Shown piece after piece: positions 49,367 through 59,344 of a stretch of DNA of 64,000 bases. The notes under the pieces were generated by a model. It was not told where the DNA came from and made no database searches. It saw only the letters and a program-made list of their open reading frames with translations. Source of the stretch: Cytophagaceae bacterium ABcell3 (GTDB lineage: Bacteria; Bacteroidota; Bacteroidia; Cytophagales; Cytophagaceae); NCBI GenBank assembly GCA_030913385.1, contig CP133159.1:2192584-2256583 (forward strand). Reading direction: 5' to 3'. A program made the position numbers and the translations under genes. Every line of letters starts with the position of its first letter. The first letter of the stretch is position 1.

Positions 49367-52141
49367 TTAAATTACAAGGTTCACAATTTTATTAGGTACT
49401 ACAATGACCTTTTTAGGTTGTTTGCCTTCCAACCATTTCTGAATTTGCTCAGCTTTTAAGACTTCTTGTTCTATTTGATCTTTGGACATGTCTGCCGGAA
49501 GCTGAAGTTTTACACGTACTTTACCATTAACAGATATAGGATATGTTACATTGTTTTCCTTAACATATGATTCGTCATAGGTAGGGAAGGAGGCATTGGC
49601 AATTGAACTTGTGTGCCCAAGCTTGTTCCATAATTCTTCTGTAATATGTGGTGCATAAGGCGCAAGTATGACCAAAAGGTCTTGAAGTATGCTTTTCTTA
49701 TTGCACTTTAATGATGTTAATTCATTTACACAGATCATAAAAGTACTCACAGATGTATTGAAAGAGTACCTTTCAATATCTTCTTCAATTTTCTTTATGG
49801 TCTTGTGAAGGACCTTAAGTTCATTTTCAGAAGGTTTTTCTTCTGATACCTTAAAGTTCCCTTGCCCATCATGGAAGAGGTTCCAAAACCTTCGGATAAA
49901 TTTAAACACTCCGTCAATGCCATTGGTGTTCCATGGCTTAAATTGCTCTAATGGGCCAAGGAACATTTCGTACATACGCAAAGTATCGGCGCCATATTTT
50001 TCTACCATGTCATCTGGGTTAACGACATTGTATTTTGATTTAGACATTTTTTCGACCTCACTTCCGCAGATGTATTTGCCGTCTTCGGTAATAAATTCTG
50101 CGTTTTCAAATTCTGGCCTCCATTTTCTAAATGCCTCTGTATCTAGTATATCATTTTCAACTATATTGACATCTACGTGTAAAGGTGTGATATCATAGTC
50201 TTTTCTTAGTCCATACGATACAAACTTGTTTGTGCCTTTTACTCTGTAGACAAAATTTGACCTTCCCTGGATCATTCCCTGATTGATCAATTTTTTAAAT
50301 GGTTCATCATGGGGTACTAACCCAAGGTCAAACAGGAATTTGTTCCAAAACCTACTATATAAAAGGTGTCCTGTGGCATGTTCGGCTCCGCCAATATATA
50401 AGTCCACCTGTCCCCAGTAGTTTACCGCATCTTTGCTGAATGGTTGTTCGGTGTTTTTAGGGTCCATGTAACGTAGGTAGTACCAGCTAGACCCTGCCCA
50501 GCCTGGCATGGTGCTTAACTCATACGGATATCCTTCTTTGGTCTGAAAGTTGCTTGCCCTGCCTAATGGAGGTTCACCTGTTTCAGTAGGTTTGTATTCA
50601 TCCACTTCTGGCAGTTCCAATGGCAACTCGGACTCTTCTAGCACATATGGTATACCGTCTTTAAAATATACAGGTATAGGTTCCCCCCAGTATCTTTGCC
50701 TACTGAAAATGGAATCGCGCATTTTGTAGTTGATCTTCGCTTTGCCGATTCCTTTTTGCTCCACATACTCAATTGCTTTCGGTATGGCTTGCTCTACGGT
50801 CAACCCATTAAGGATACCAGAATTGACCATAGTTCCTTTTTTGGGGTCAAAATCCTCTTTGCTGATATCGGTGCCTTCGCCTTCCTGAACAGGTATTATT
50901 GGGAGGTTGAAATGCTTGGCAAAGTTGTAGTCCCTGGGATCTGAAGATGGTACTGCCATAACAGCTCCTGTGCCATATCCCGCCAGTACATAATCAGCAA
51001 TCCAAACTGGAATACGCTCTCCATTAAAAGGGTTGATAGCGTAGGATCCTGTAAATTGACCTGAGATGGTTTTGACATCACTCATGCGGTCTCTTTCTGA
51101 ACGGTTCTTCGCTTTTTCTACGTAAGCCTCTACTTCCTTTTTAAGTTCGGGTGTTGTTAGTTGTGCTACCAGTTCATTTTCAGGAGCTAGTGTTAAGAAA
51201 GTGACGCCATAGGTTGTGTCAATCCTGGTGGTAAATACTTTAATCTCTATATCAGAATTTTCGATTTTGAAATTAAGCTCTGCGCCTAATGATTTCCCAA
51301 TCCAGTTACGCTGCATTTCCTTCATCGGTTCTGGCCAGTCAACCTTGTCCAGTTCCTGCAAAAGCCTTTCTGCATATGCTGTAATGCGCATGCTCCATTG
51401 TGCCATTTTTTTCCGTTCTACAGGATGGTCTCCTCTTTCAGAACGCCCATCTTTAACTTCCTCATTGGCCAGAACTGTTCCTAACGCAGGACACCAGTTT
51501 ACCATAGTCTCAGAAAGGTAGGTGAGCCTGTACTTTAAGAGCATTTCTTGCTGCTCCTTTTCAGACATTCCTTTCCAGTCATCGGCTGTAAAAGGTGGTG
51601 TGTCTTCATCGCATACGGCATGGATATTTGCATTGCCTTCTTTTTCAAAGGCACTTATAAGTTTAGCTATAGGCTCGGCCTTGTCTGTCTCTTTGTTGTA
51701 CCACGATTTGAACAGTTGGATAAATATCCATTGAGTCCATTTGTAATAGTCCGGATTGCTCGTCCTGATTTCTCTGCTCCAGTCAAAAGAAAAGCCTAAG
51801 TTGTCAAGCTGTTCTTTATATCTGCTAATGTTTTTTTCTGTAGTAATAGCCGGATGTTGCCCTGTTTGCACTGCATACTGCTCTGCCGGCAACCCAAAAG
51901 AATCGTACCCCATAGGGTGAAGGACATTGTACCCTTTGAGTCTTTTATATCTTGCTACAATGTCTGTTGCTATATATCCTAGTGGGTGACCTACATGCAA
52001 TCCAGCACCAGAAGGATAAGGGAACATGTCTAATGTATAATATTTGGGTTTTGAAGAGCTGTTGTCAGTTTTGAATATTTGTTTCTCCGCCCAGTAGTTT
52101 TGCCACTTTTTTTCTGTTTCCTTGAAATTATATTCGCTCAT
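49367..52141 (-). CDS. leuS: Leucyl-tRNA synthetase
   Basis: Class I aminoacyl-tRNA synthetase charging tRNA-Leu. HIGH signature as HVGH at 49-52 in [21 protein letters not shown] at about 698-702; the editing (CP1) domain lies between, with [13 protein letters not shown] and [15 protein letters not shown]. The zinc/leucine-specific and anticodon-binding regions follow. The 924 residues are normal for Bacteroidota enzymes, which are longer than the 860-residue E. coli protein. It is divergent from the small secreted protein at 52317. Confidence 0.98.
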   Translation of the reverse strand: MSEYNFKETEKKWQNYWAEKQIFKTDNSSSKPKYYTLDMFPYPSGAGLHVGHPLGYIATDIVARYKRLKGYNVLHPMGYDSFGLPAEQYAVQTGQHPAITTEKNISRYKEQLDNLGFSFDWSREIRTSNPDYYKWTQWIFIQLFKSWYNKETDKAEPIAKLISAFEKEGNANIHAVCDEDTPPFTADDWKGMSEKEQQEMLLKYRLTYLSETMVNWCPALGTVLANEEVKDGRSERGDHPVERKKMAQWSMRITAYAERLLQELDKVDWPEPMKEMQRNWIGKSLGAELNFKIENSDIEIKVFTTRIDTTYGVTFLTLAPENELVAQLTTPELKKEVEAYVEKAKNRSERDRMSDVKTISGQFTGSYAINPFNGERIPVWIADYVLAGYGTGAVMAVPSSDPRDYNFAKHFNLPIIPVQEGEGTDISKEDFDPKKGTMVNSGILNGLTVEQAIPKAIEYVEQKGIGKAKINYKMRDSIFSRQRYWGEPIPVYFKDGIPYVLEESELPLELPEVDEYKPTETGEPPLGRASNFQTKEGYPYELSTMPGWAGSSWYYLRYMDPKNTEQPFSKDAVNYWGQVDLYIGGAEHATGHLLYSRFWNKFLFDLGLVPHDEPFKKLINQGMIQGRSNFVYRVKGTNKFVSYGLRKDYDITPLHVDVNIVENDILDTEAFRKWRPEFENAEFITEDGKYICGSEVEKMSKSKYNVVNPDDMVEKYGADTLRMYEMFLGPLEQFKPWNTNGIDGVFKFIRRFWNLFHDGQGNFKVSEEKPSENELKVLHKTIKKIEEDIERYSFNTSVSTFMICVNELTSLKCNKKSILQDLLVILAPYAPHITEELWNKLGHTSSIANASFPTYDESYVKENNVTYPISVNGKVRVKLQLPADMSKDQIEQEVLKAEQIQKWLEGKQPKKVIVVPNKIVNLVI

Positions 52142-52254
52142 ATAGCTTTAGTTTAGAAAGGGTCTACAATTGTAAAAAACAAGAAACTTTGGTAAGGAAT
52201 CTTGTTTGTGAAAATATTTCCGAAAATTAGAAAAATCTTTTTTTCTTTTCTTCG

Positions 52255-52289
52255 TTTTTTGTTAAAAAATGAATTTTTCTTAACTTTTG
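52255..52289 (+). promoter_or_regulatory. Bacteroidota-type promoter for small secreted protein
   Basis: TTTTTTG (52255-52261) and AACTTTTG (52282-52289), 20 nt apart, fit the -33 TTTG / -7 TAnnTTTG pattern well, about 28 bp ahead of the ATG at 52317. Motif-level evidence only. Confidence 0.45.
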
Positions 52290-52316
52290 GAGTATAAATA
52301 TTAAACCCCTATAACT

Positions 52317-52586
52317 ATGAAAAAAATTGTTTTTGCAATCATATTTTGTGTGGCAACCGCTGCTTCGCCAATGGTAAATGCTGCCTTGTTTAGCAATGAA
52401 ATCGCTGTTTCTTTAACAGATAAAGAAAAAGATAAAGACAAAGGTAAGAAGAAGTGCTGCAAGTCTGAAAAGAAGGAAGACTGTAAGAAAGACAAAAAAG
52501 AGTGCACTAAGGAAGAGAAAAAGAAATGTGAATCAGAAGCTAAAGCTGATAAAAAAGGTTGCTGCTCTAAAAAGAAGAGCGAATAA
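52317..52586 (+). CDS. Small secreted Lys/Cys-rich protein
   Basis: An 89-residue protein with a clean signal peptide (MKKIVFAIIFCVATAASPMVNAA). The mature part is roughly half Lys/Glu/Asp with seven Cys arranged as CC, C, C, C, CC (KKKCCKSEKKEDCKKDKKECTKEEKKKCESE...GCCSKK). The Cys pairs suggest metal binding or disulfides in the periplasm or outside the cell. I know no family name. A promoter-like motif precedes it and a terminator follows, so it is a monocistronic, probably real gene despite low complexity. Confidence 0.7.
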   Translation: MKKIVFAIIFCVATAASPMVNAALFSNEIAVSLTDKEKDKDKGKKKCCKSEKKEDCKKDKKECTKEEKKKCESEAKADKKGCCSKKKSE

Positions 52587-52630
52587 TATCGCCTTACAAG
52601 GACAACCGCTATACATTATTAGTTTCTCAT

Positions 52631-52660
52631 AAAGCTGTTTCTGAAGGAGGCAGCTTTTTT
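52631..52660 (+). terminator. Intrinsic terminator
   Basis: AAAGCTG (52631-52637) pairs with CAGCTTT (52651-52657), continuing into a T-run. It ends the transcript of the small Cys-rich protein before thyA. Confidence 0.8.
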
Positions 52661-52757
52661 TATATTTAATAAACCGGTATTTTTGAAGTCAATGAAATAT
52701 ATCGTTATTCTTCTGGGCACAGGAAGGGATAACATTCTTTAAAATTTAATAAATCTC

Positions 52758-53552
52758 ATGAAGCAGTATCTGGACCTTATGCAGCACATTCTTGATAAGG
52801 GTGTAAAAAAAGAAGATAGAACCGGAACCGGAACCTTAAGTGTATTTGGTTATCAAATGCGCTTTGATCTTTCGGAAGGTTTTCCCCTTGTTACCACAAA
52901 AAAGCTGCATTTGCGATCTATTATTCATGAGTTGTTATGGTTTCTAAAAGGAGATACCAATATTAAATATTTGAAGGACAACAAGGTCAGTATATGGGAT
53001 GAGTGGGCTGATGATAATGGAGAGTTAGGGCCGGTGTATGGTTACCAATGGAGGTCTTGGCCAACTCCTGATGGGGCTAGTATTGATCAGATTGCGCAGG
53101 TTGCTGATCAAATTAAAAATAACCCAGACAGTAGAAGGTTAATAGTGAGCGCATGGAATGTAGCTGATGTAGATAAGATGAAGTTGCCTCCATGCCATGC
53201 CTTTTTTCAGTTTTATGTAGCAGATGGAAAACTGTCATGTCAGCTATACCAGAGAAGTGCAGATGTGTTTTTAGGCGTGCCATTCAATATAGCCTCTTAC
53301 GCCATGTTGACCATGATGTTTGCACAGGTTTCAGGCCTCAAGGTAGGAGAGTTTATACACACTTTGGGTGATGCTCATTTATATAGTAACCATCTTGAGC
53401 AAGCAAGGCTTCAGCTTTCCAGAACATCTCGTCCTTTGCCTACCATGAAACTTAACCCTGAAGTTAAAAGTATTTTTGATTTTAAATTTGAGGATTTTGT
53501 GTTGGAAGGTTATGATCCCCATCCGCATATTAAAGCTCCGGTAGCTGTTTAG
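52758..53552 (+). CDS. thyA: Thymidylate synthase
   Basis: Converts dUMP to dTMP with methylenetetrahydrofolate. It has 264 residues, the same length as E. coli ThyA, with the catalytic Cys at position 146 in [12 protein letters not shown]. Other hallmarks are [22 protein letters not shown], the RRLIVSAWN dUMP-binding segment, [22 protein letters not shown] and [12 protein letters not shown]. The C-terminal IKAPVAV ends in V as usual. Repeat array 5 begins right after the stop. Confidence 0.98.
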   Translation: MKQYLDLMQHILDKGVKKEDRTGTGTLSVFGYQMRFDLSEGFPLVTTKKLHLRSIIHELLWFLKGDTNIKYLKDNKVSIWDEWADDNGELGPVYGYQWRSWPTPDGASIDQIAQVADQIKNNPDSRRLIVSAWNVADVDKMKLPPCHAFFQFYVADGKLSCQLYQRSADVFLGVPFNIASYAMLTMMFAQVSGLKVGEFIHTLGDAHLYSNHLEQARLQLSRTSRPLPTMKLNPEVKSIFDFKFEDFVLEGYDPHPHIKAPVAV

Positions 53553-56215
53553 TTATGCGACTGTTTTGGGTAAGCTGTGTTTGTTTTTTTATTTGTAGGG
53601 GAATATTACCAGACCTGACGATGAGAGCTCCGTCGACTTATTAGGTAACCTCATCATCAATGTATCTTTAATAAACTTAATGAGCTAATGTCACCTAAAT
53701 CTCATTCTCCACTTTTTCTTACCTTTTTTGCTTGTCCAAAAAAGGTAACCAAAAAAAGACACTATGGCTGAAAGGCATATTGCCACGCACTAAACGCACA
53801 ATCCCTCCCTGCTAGAAAAATGCCTTAACTGACGATTCATTGTCAAAGGCAGTATTTTATGGCGGCATTTTTAAAAAATCCGGCACCCCACAAGCCGCAA
53901 TATGCCCACGCCAGCCATAGATTCCCCGCCCGCCCTTAGTAGCTACCGGGCTGCTGACTATGGAGTTATCCTTTTTGTCTGCTTTTGGACTCTTTCCAGA
54001 TTGGAGGGTATCGCTAGCTTTGGGTGTAGTTTTTTGGGATGGTGTTTTAAGCTCTAAAAATAAACACTATAGCAGTCTCCCCGCACTTGTTGCGGGGTCT
54101 GTTTGGATATGGTCTTGTGGTTGTTTAATTGACCAGTAATGATACCAATGTTAATTTTACTCTCTGTCCTTAATACTTCTATCTGTCATCCTGACGAAGG
54201 AAGGATCTGCTTGGGGTAACAGTGTGAGTGTCTTTACAATGGTAAGTGCTAGCGTCTAACAGATTCCTCTCCCGATAGCTATCGGGATGGAATGACAGGT
54301 TATATATCATTGCATCATCGATATCATCGAATCATCCTTAAGTTTCTTATGAAACAATGTCGCGGCATCTGTTTGCGGTGAACTGTGCTGGTTGATGCTT
54401 GTGGGGGAATAATACCAAACCTGACGATGAGATTGCTTCGTCATTACTCCTTGCAATGACGTGGTGGGGTAATGTGATGATTAGTGGTTTTATTAAGATT
54501 TTTTGTTTACCTATTTAAGTTATAATTGGCAGAAAACCAGAATTTAACCGTCATTGCGAGGCATTAGTTAGTAGTGGTAAAAGTTCTTGGTTGGAAATTT
54601 AAAACCTAAAATTTCTTATGAAAAAATGCCGCGGCAATCTGTTTAGGGTAAGCTGTGTTGGTTGATTGTTTGTGGTTTAATACTAGACCTGACGACTAGA
54701 TTGCTTCGTCGTTTCTCCTTGCATGACGTGGTGGGGTAATGTGGTAATTGTGGTTTTATTAAGATTTTTTGTTATACCTGTTAAAGTTATAATTGGCAGA
54801 AAACCAAAATTTAACCGTCATTGCGAGGCATTAGTTAGTAGTGGTAAAAGTTCTTGGTTGGAAATTTAAAACCTAAAATTTCTTATGAAAAAATGCCGCG
54901 GCAATCTGTTTAGGGTAAGCTGTGTTGGTTGATTGTTTGTGGTTTAATACTAGACCTGACGACTAGATTGCTTCGTCGTTTCTCCTTGCATGACGTGGTG
55001 GGGTAATGTGGTAATTGTGGTTTTATTAAGATTTTTTGTTATACCTGTTAAAGTTATAATTGGCAGAAAACCAAAATTTAACCGTCATTGCGAGGCATTA
55101 GTTAGTAGTGGTAAAAGTTCTTGGTTGGAAATTTAAAACCTAAAATTTCTTATGAAAAAATGCCGCGGCAATCTGTTTAGGGTAAGCTGTGTTGGTTGAT
55201 TGTTTGTGGGGAATGATATTAGACCTGACGATTGGCGCATCATCAAATCATTATATTGATGGTTTTATTAATAAACTTAATGAGCTAATGTCACCAAAAG
55301 CTCGTTCTCCAGCTTTTCTTACCTTTTTTGCTTGTCCAAAAAAGGTAACCAAAAAAAGACACTATGGCTGAAAGCATATTGCCACGCACTAGACGCACAA
55401 TCCCTCCCTGCCCAAAAAATGCCTTAACTGACGATTCATTGTCAAATGCAGTTCTTTATGGCGGCATTTTTAAAAATCCGGCACCCCACAAGCCGCAATA
55501 TGCCCCAAACCAGCCATAGAGTCCCTGCCCGCCCCTTAGTAGCTACCGGATTGCTGATTATGGAGTTATTCTTTTTGTCTACTTTTTGGCGCTTACCAGT
55601 TAGGAGGTTATTGCAAGCTCTAGGTGTTAGTTTTTGGAATGTTGTTTAAAGCACCAAAATAAACACTATAGCTGTCTCCCCGCACCTGTTGCGGGGTCTG
55701 TCTGGGTATGGTCTTGTGGTTGTTTAATTGACCAGTAATGATACCAATGCTAGTATTACCCTCTTCCCTTAACAACTTCTAATTGTCATCCTGACGAAGG
55801 AAGGATCTGTTTGGGGTAAGTACTTTTGGTGGCTTTTATTATTTTTATACCCTTAGTGCCAGCGTCTGACAGATCCCTCGTTCCTCGGAATGACAGGTTA
55901 CTTTATAGGATAGTAAAGGTGTCAAATACTAGACCTGACGATGAGATTGCTTCGTCGTGCCTCCTCGCAATGACGGAGAGAGCTATAGTGTTGGTATATA
56001 GATTGTTTACCTGTCAGCGTCCTTTGGTCCTGACAGCGTAAGTGTTAAATAATTATACCAGACAATAAAATTGTTTCACCGTTCCTCCTTACAAAGGCAT
56101 AGTTGGGTAACAAACAATATAGGCCGTGCCGATAAAAAATCGGCTCTACATTTACAGCTTCGTTTAGCCGATAGGAAATCGGCTCTACAACCAAACATCG
56201 CGTCGAGTCTTGTTT
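53553..56215. repeat. Noncoding modular hairpin-repeat array 5
   Basis: The same module set between convergent thyA and the metzincin gene. TTACCTTTTTT hairpins are at 53719 and 55319, both with cassette II. A three-copy 267-bp tandem lies at 54547-55216. An ATTCC hairpin at 54261-54296 carries a perfect CCCGATAGCTATCGGG palindrome in its loop. Two GCCGAT/ATCGGC hairpins close the array near 56130-56190. No gene is supported. Confidence 0.9.
54547..55216 (+). repeat. Triple tandem repeat, unit about 267 bp
   Basis: The anchor ACCGTCATTGCGAGGCATTA occurs at 54547, 54813 and 55081, offsets 266 and 268. Copies 2 and 3 are nearly identical until copy 3 leaves the pattern near 55216. Each unit holds the long-loop GTCATTGCG...GCCGCGGCAATCTG module and an ATTGC-type hairpin. 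Confidence 0.85.
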
Positions 56216-56233
56216 GTATTAATCTTAGTTGGG

Positions 56234-58036
56234 TTACTTCTGGATGATAAACTTTCCAGCGTATTTTTCTTCATCTGTAAATAGGCTGTAGAGGTACATG
56301 GCCTGCGGTAGGTGGGTCAGGGTTTTGGTGGTGTAAAATTCCCCGTTTTCTGTATTGATAGGAATGTTGTCTATGATTTGTCCGTTGATGTTGCTGATCC
56401 GTAATGAGGTGTTCTTTACCTCCATGCCGGAAATCGCAATTACAAGCTCGTCGTCCCTGTAATTATAAAATATTAGCACAGGCTTGTCTTTCCCAGGTTT
56501 ATTATTGACATATTCGAAAGGCCCTTCTGGATCTTCGCAATCTTCTTCTGCTAGAGGCGTCATGTTTCCTGGGCCGCACAATCTTGATCCGCCACTTTTG
56601 TCAAGCACATAATTTCCTGCTTCTACTTCAACCTCTTCAATTAAATCTCTCCTTTGTTGTCCAAAACCTATTGCATGATGCATGACTGCGTTGTGTTTGA
56701 TCACATGGCCTATGAGGTGAGCATGTCCTAACTCGTGAATAGCAACGGACTCGAAGTCTATTTGATTTTGTGGTGTACGTCCAGCTGAGTAACTCCAATT
56801 GATATCAGAAGAAAACTCCAAGTCTGTTTCTACCACATACCAATTGTTGAAATGGCAGTTGCTGAGCCTGGTCAAGCACCTCCCCAGCACGCCTTCAGGA
56901 AGTTCGCCCGGTAAGGCAAATCTTACTACATTTTCTCCGTCTCCTTCAGAGGTGTTGTTGGTGGTGGTGTTGCCTATTTTGAAGTTAACTCCCGTATTGC
57001 ACCTCCAAGCGATCAGGGCGTTGTAGAAAGCTTCTTTGGCAGGTTCGTTTTCATCAAAGTCTACATTCAACCTAAAACTATGGCCGCCACGATTGTCGGT
57101 GTTGGTAAGTACCGGTATGTGCGTAATGCCGTGCGCTTCAATATTTATATATGAAAAATTTACCAAAAGGGCTTTTGTGCTAATTGTACTTGCGCCAGAA
57201 GCATTGGTAACCCGGATATTGCCTGTTCCTGCACATGGACTAGAAGGTACTTTTACTCTTATTTCTGTATCTGACCAGTGGGTGTAGCTGATGGAGCTTG
57301 GAGATACCCAAGTGCTACCGCCATCGTTACAGTTCCTAAATTCCACTTTCCCGCCGGTTCCTCTTATTGACCCAAAGCCAGAACCCTTAATTGTAAGCAC
57401 TTTGTCTGTTCCTGCACTTATGTTTGTGGGGGAGAAAGACTGTATGACCGGAAGGGTAGGAGTGCCTGGAAGGCTTGGGTTTATCTTCCTCATTTTCCTT
57501 TTTTGTAGATGAGTAGGTGATTTTCCTAGCAAGTGTTCAATTCTTTGCCTTATTTCTTGTTCTGTGTCTTTATACTTGCGCAAACCATCTGAGGCTTCTC
57601 CATCTGACGTGAACTTGATAAGCCCTTGAACGGCACCTAATGGTTCATAAATATCTTGTTCTTGAGAAGCTGTAAGGAAAAAAATACCTTGGTCTTCTAT
57701 AGTGGGGTTTAGACTGCCTGTTATAATATGCCATTCTTCTTCTGTTTTTCCTCCGGGGGACTTAGCAGTTATCTCTTTGCTTATTTTGTCACCCTTAAAA
57801 ACTGTGGCTACGGAAATGGTAAAGTAGGTATATAATGTGTTGTTTTTTGGATCTTTTTTTACGTAAGAATCTACAATGTGGCCTTCTACTATGAGCGCAG
57901 CTTTTTTAGTTTTGTCTTCCAAAGATATGGGAAGCATCATGCACGCATCTCCAATCATATGTTGCGCTGAAGCATGAAAGACTTTAATGCTAGTGATGGT
58001 TAAAATAATAAAAAACAGGTAAATGCATTTTTTCAT
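56234..58036 (-). CDS. Secreted metzincin-like metalloprotease with IPT/TIG and T9SS sorting domains
   Basis: A 600-residue exported protein with a signal peptide (residues 1-24, ending ASAQ). There is an N-terminal region of about 25-185 of unknown type, then an IPT/TIG domain at about 200-300 (PVIQSFSPTNISAGTDKVLTIKGSGFG). A zinc-protease domain of about 310-480 carries HELGHAHLIGH (about 433-443), the three-His metzincin zinc site, followed by a Met-turn-like AVMHHAIG. The usual Gly in HExxHxxGxxH is Leu here, with a Gly two residues later. The last about 80 residues (LRISNINGQIID...MYLYSLFTDEEKYAGKFIIQK) form a type A T9SS C-terminal sorting domain, so the protein should reach the cell surface. 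Target proteins unknown. Confidence 0.8.
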   Translation of the reverse strand: MKKCIYLFFIILTITSIKVFHASAQHMIGDACMMLPISLEDKTKKAALIVEGHIVDSYVKKDPKNNTLYTYFTISVATVFKGDKISKEITAKSPGGKTEEEWHIITGSLNPTIEDQGIFFLTASQEQDIYEPLGAVQGLIKFTSDGEASDGLRKYKDTEQEIRQRIEHLLGKSPTHLQKRKMRKINPSLPGTPTLPVIQSFSPTNISAGTDKVLTIKGSGFGSIRGTGGKVEFRNCNDGGSTWVSPSSISYTHWSDTEIRVKVPSSPCAGTGNIRVTNASGASTISTKALLVNFSYINIEAHGITHIPVLTNTDNRGGHSFRLNVDFDENEPAKEAFYNALIAWRCNTGVNFKIGNTTTNNTSEGDGENVVRFALPGELPEGVLGRCLTRLSNCHFNNWYVVETDLEFSSDINWSYSAGRTPQNQIDFESVAIHELGHAHLIGHVIKHNAVMHHAIGFGQQRRDLIEEVEVEAGNYVLDKSGGSRLCGPGNMTPLAEEDCEDPEGPFEYVNNKPGKDKPVLIFYNYRDDELVIAISGMEVKNTSLRISNINGQIIDNIPINTENGEFYTTKTLTHLPQAMYLYSLFTDEEKYAGKFIIQK

Positions 58037-58068
58037 GGTGAATACTTAACGTAAATATTTGCCTGATC

Positions 58069-59259
58069 TTATGCCTTGGTCTCTTTAATGGCTTGTTTGA
58101 TGATGTTACATGTGTTGACAATTTCCTCGTGGCTAATAGTAAGGGGGGGAGCTATACGCATAGAGTTGTCGCAGAACAAAAACCAGTCTGTGAGTACACC
58201 TAATTCAATTGCCCGGTCAATAACCATTTTTAGAGTGTCATAATTTTCCATTTCAGCAGCCATAAGGAGTCCGCAGCTCCTTATTTCTTTAATTGCCGGA
58301 TGGTTTAGGTGCTTTTTGAAAAGCAACTCTTTTTCTTTGACTTGTGATACTAGACTTTCACTAAGGATAACATCTATAGTGGCCAGTGATGCAGCGCAAC
58401 TGACAGGGTGTCCGCCAAAAGTTGTTATATGTCCTAAAACCGGATCTTCGGAAAGGCTGTGCATGATTTCCTGTGGGGATATGAAAGCTCCTATAGGCAT
58501 TCCTCCCCCCATACCTTTTGCACATACCAGAATATCTGGAACAATACCAAACTGTTCAAATGCCCAAAAGGTGCCTGTTCTTCCAAATCCACACTGGACT
58601 TCGTCGAGAATCAGTAGTGTGCCTGTTTCATTACACTTTTTTCTGAGGGCACTAAAGTAAGCAGGGGTAGTTGTTCGAACGCCTGCTTCACCCTGAACAG
58701 TTTCCAGGATGATTGCTGCTGTGTCAGTGGTTATATGCTGAAGGTCTTCCGTCTGGCCGAACCTTATGTGTCTGATGCCTGGCAATAATGGCCTATAGGC
58801 TTCTTTAAAATATTCGTTGCCATTTAGGGAGAGAGAGCCTTGGGTAGAGCCGTGGTAGGCATTGTGACAGGCAATAATCTCAAACCTTCCAGTGTGCCTT
58901 TTGGCCAATTTCATTGCCCCTTCTACAGCCTCGCTTCCAGAGTTGACAAGATATACACTGTTAAGGGTGCTGGGGAGCAAATCGCAAAGCTTTTGTGATA
59001 GTTTTACCTGTGGTGTTTGAATGAGTTCTCCATAAACCATCAGGTGTAAGTATTTGTTGGTTTGTTCGTGGATAGCTTGTACGACCCGAGGGTGGCGATG
59101 ACCAACGTTGCTTACGCCAATTCCTGAGATCAAGTCTATAATGGCTTTGCCGTTTTGATCATACATGTATACGCCTTCTGCACGATCAATTTCGAGCAGG
59201 AGTGGGGCGGAAGAGGTTTGGGCCATGTGCCTAAGAAATAGCTCACGATTTGAAGGCAT
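58069..59259 (-). CDS. Class III PLP-dependent aminotransferase (ArgD/RocD-like)
   Basis: Acetylornithine/ornithine/GABA-type aminotransferase of 396 residues. The PLP site is ILDEVQCGFGRTGTFWAFE followed by CAKGMGGGMPIGAF with the Schiff-base Lys at about 247. Upstream are GIGVSNVGHRHP, NSGSEAVEGAMKLAKRHTGR and the glycine-rich YHGSTQGSLS. The exact substrate is not clear from motifs, and no arginine or lysine pathway genes are next to it. It lies 32 bp upstream of the protease gene on the same strand and may be co-transcribed. Confidence 0.85.
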   Translation of the reverse strand: MPSNRELFLRHMAQTSSAPLLLEIDRAEGVYMYDQNGKAIIDLISGIGVSNVGHRHPRVVQAIHEQTNKYLHLMVYGELIQTPQVKLSQKLCDLLPSTLNSVYLVNSGSEAVEGAMKLAKRHTGRFEIIACHNAYHGSTQGSLSLNGNEYFKEAYRPLLPGIRHIRFGQTEDLQHITTDTAAIILETVQGEAGVRTTTPAYFSALRKKCNETGTLLILDEVQCGFGRTGTFWAFEQFGIVPDILVCAKGMGGGMPIGAFISPQEIMHSLSEDPVLGHITTFGGHPVSCAASLATIDVILSESLVSQVKEKELLFKKHLNHPAIKEIRSCGLLMAAEMENYDTLKMVIDRAIELGVLTDWFLFCDNSMRIAPPLTISHEEIVNTCNIIKQAIKETKA

Positions 59260-59344
59260 AAAGTGTCTTTTTTCTGCAAGTTAACAGTTTTTAAAGACAT
59301 GCCTGAAGTATTGGCTTTAAAATCTCAGTTTATAAATAGAATAC

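Noticed and set aside
52664-52757. Riboswitch or leader RNA upstream of thyA
   Set aside because: Only about 95 bp lie between the terminator and thyA, with no recognisable aptamer or attenuator.
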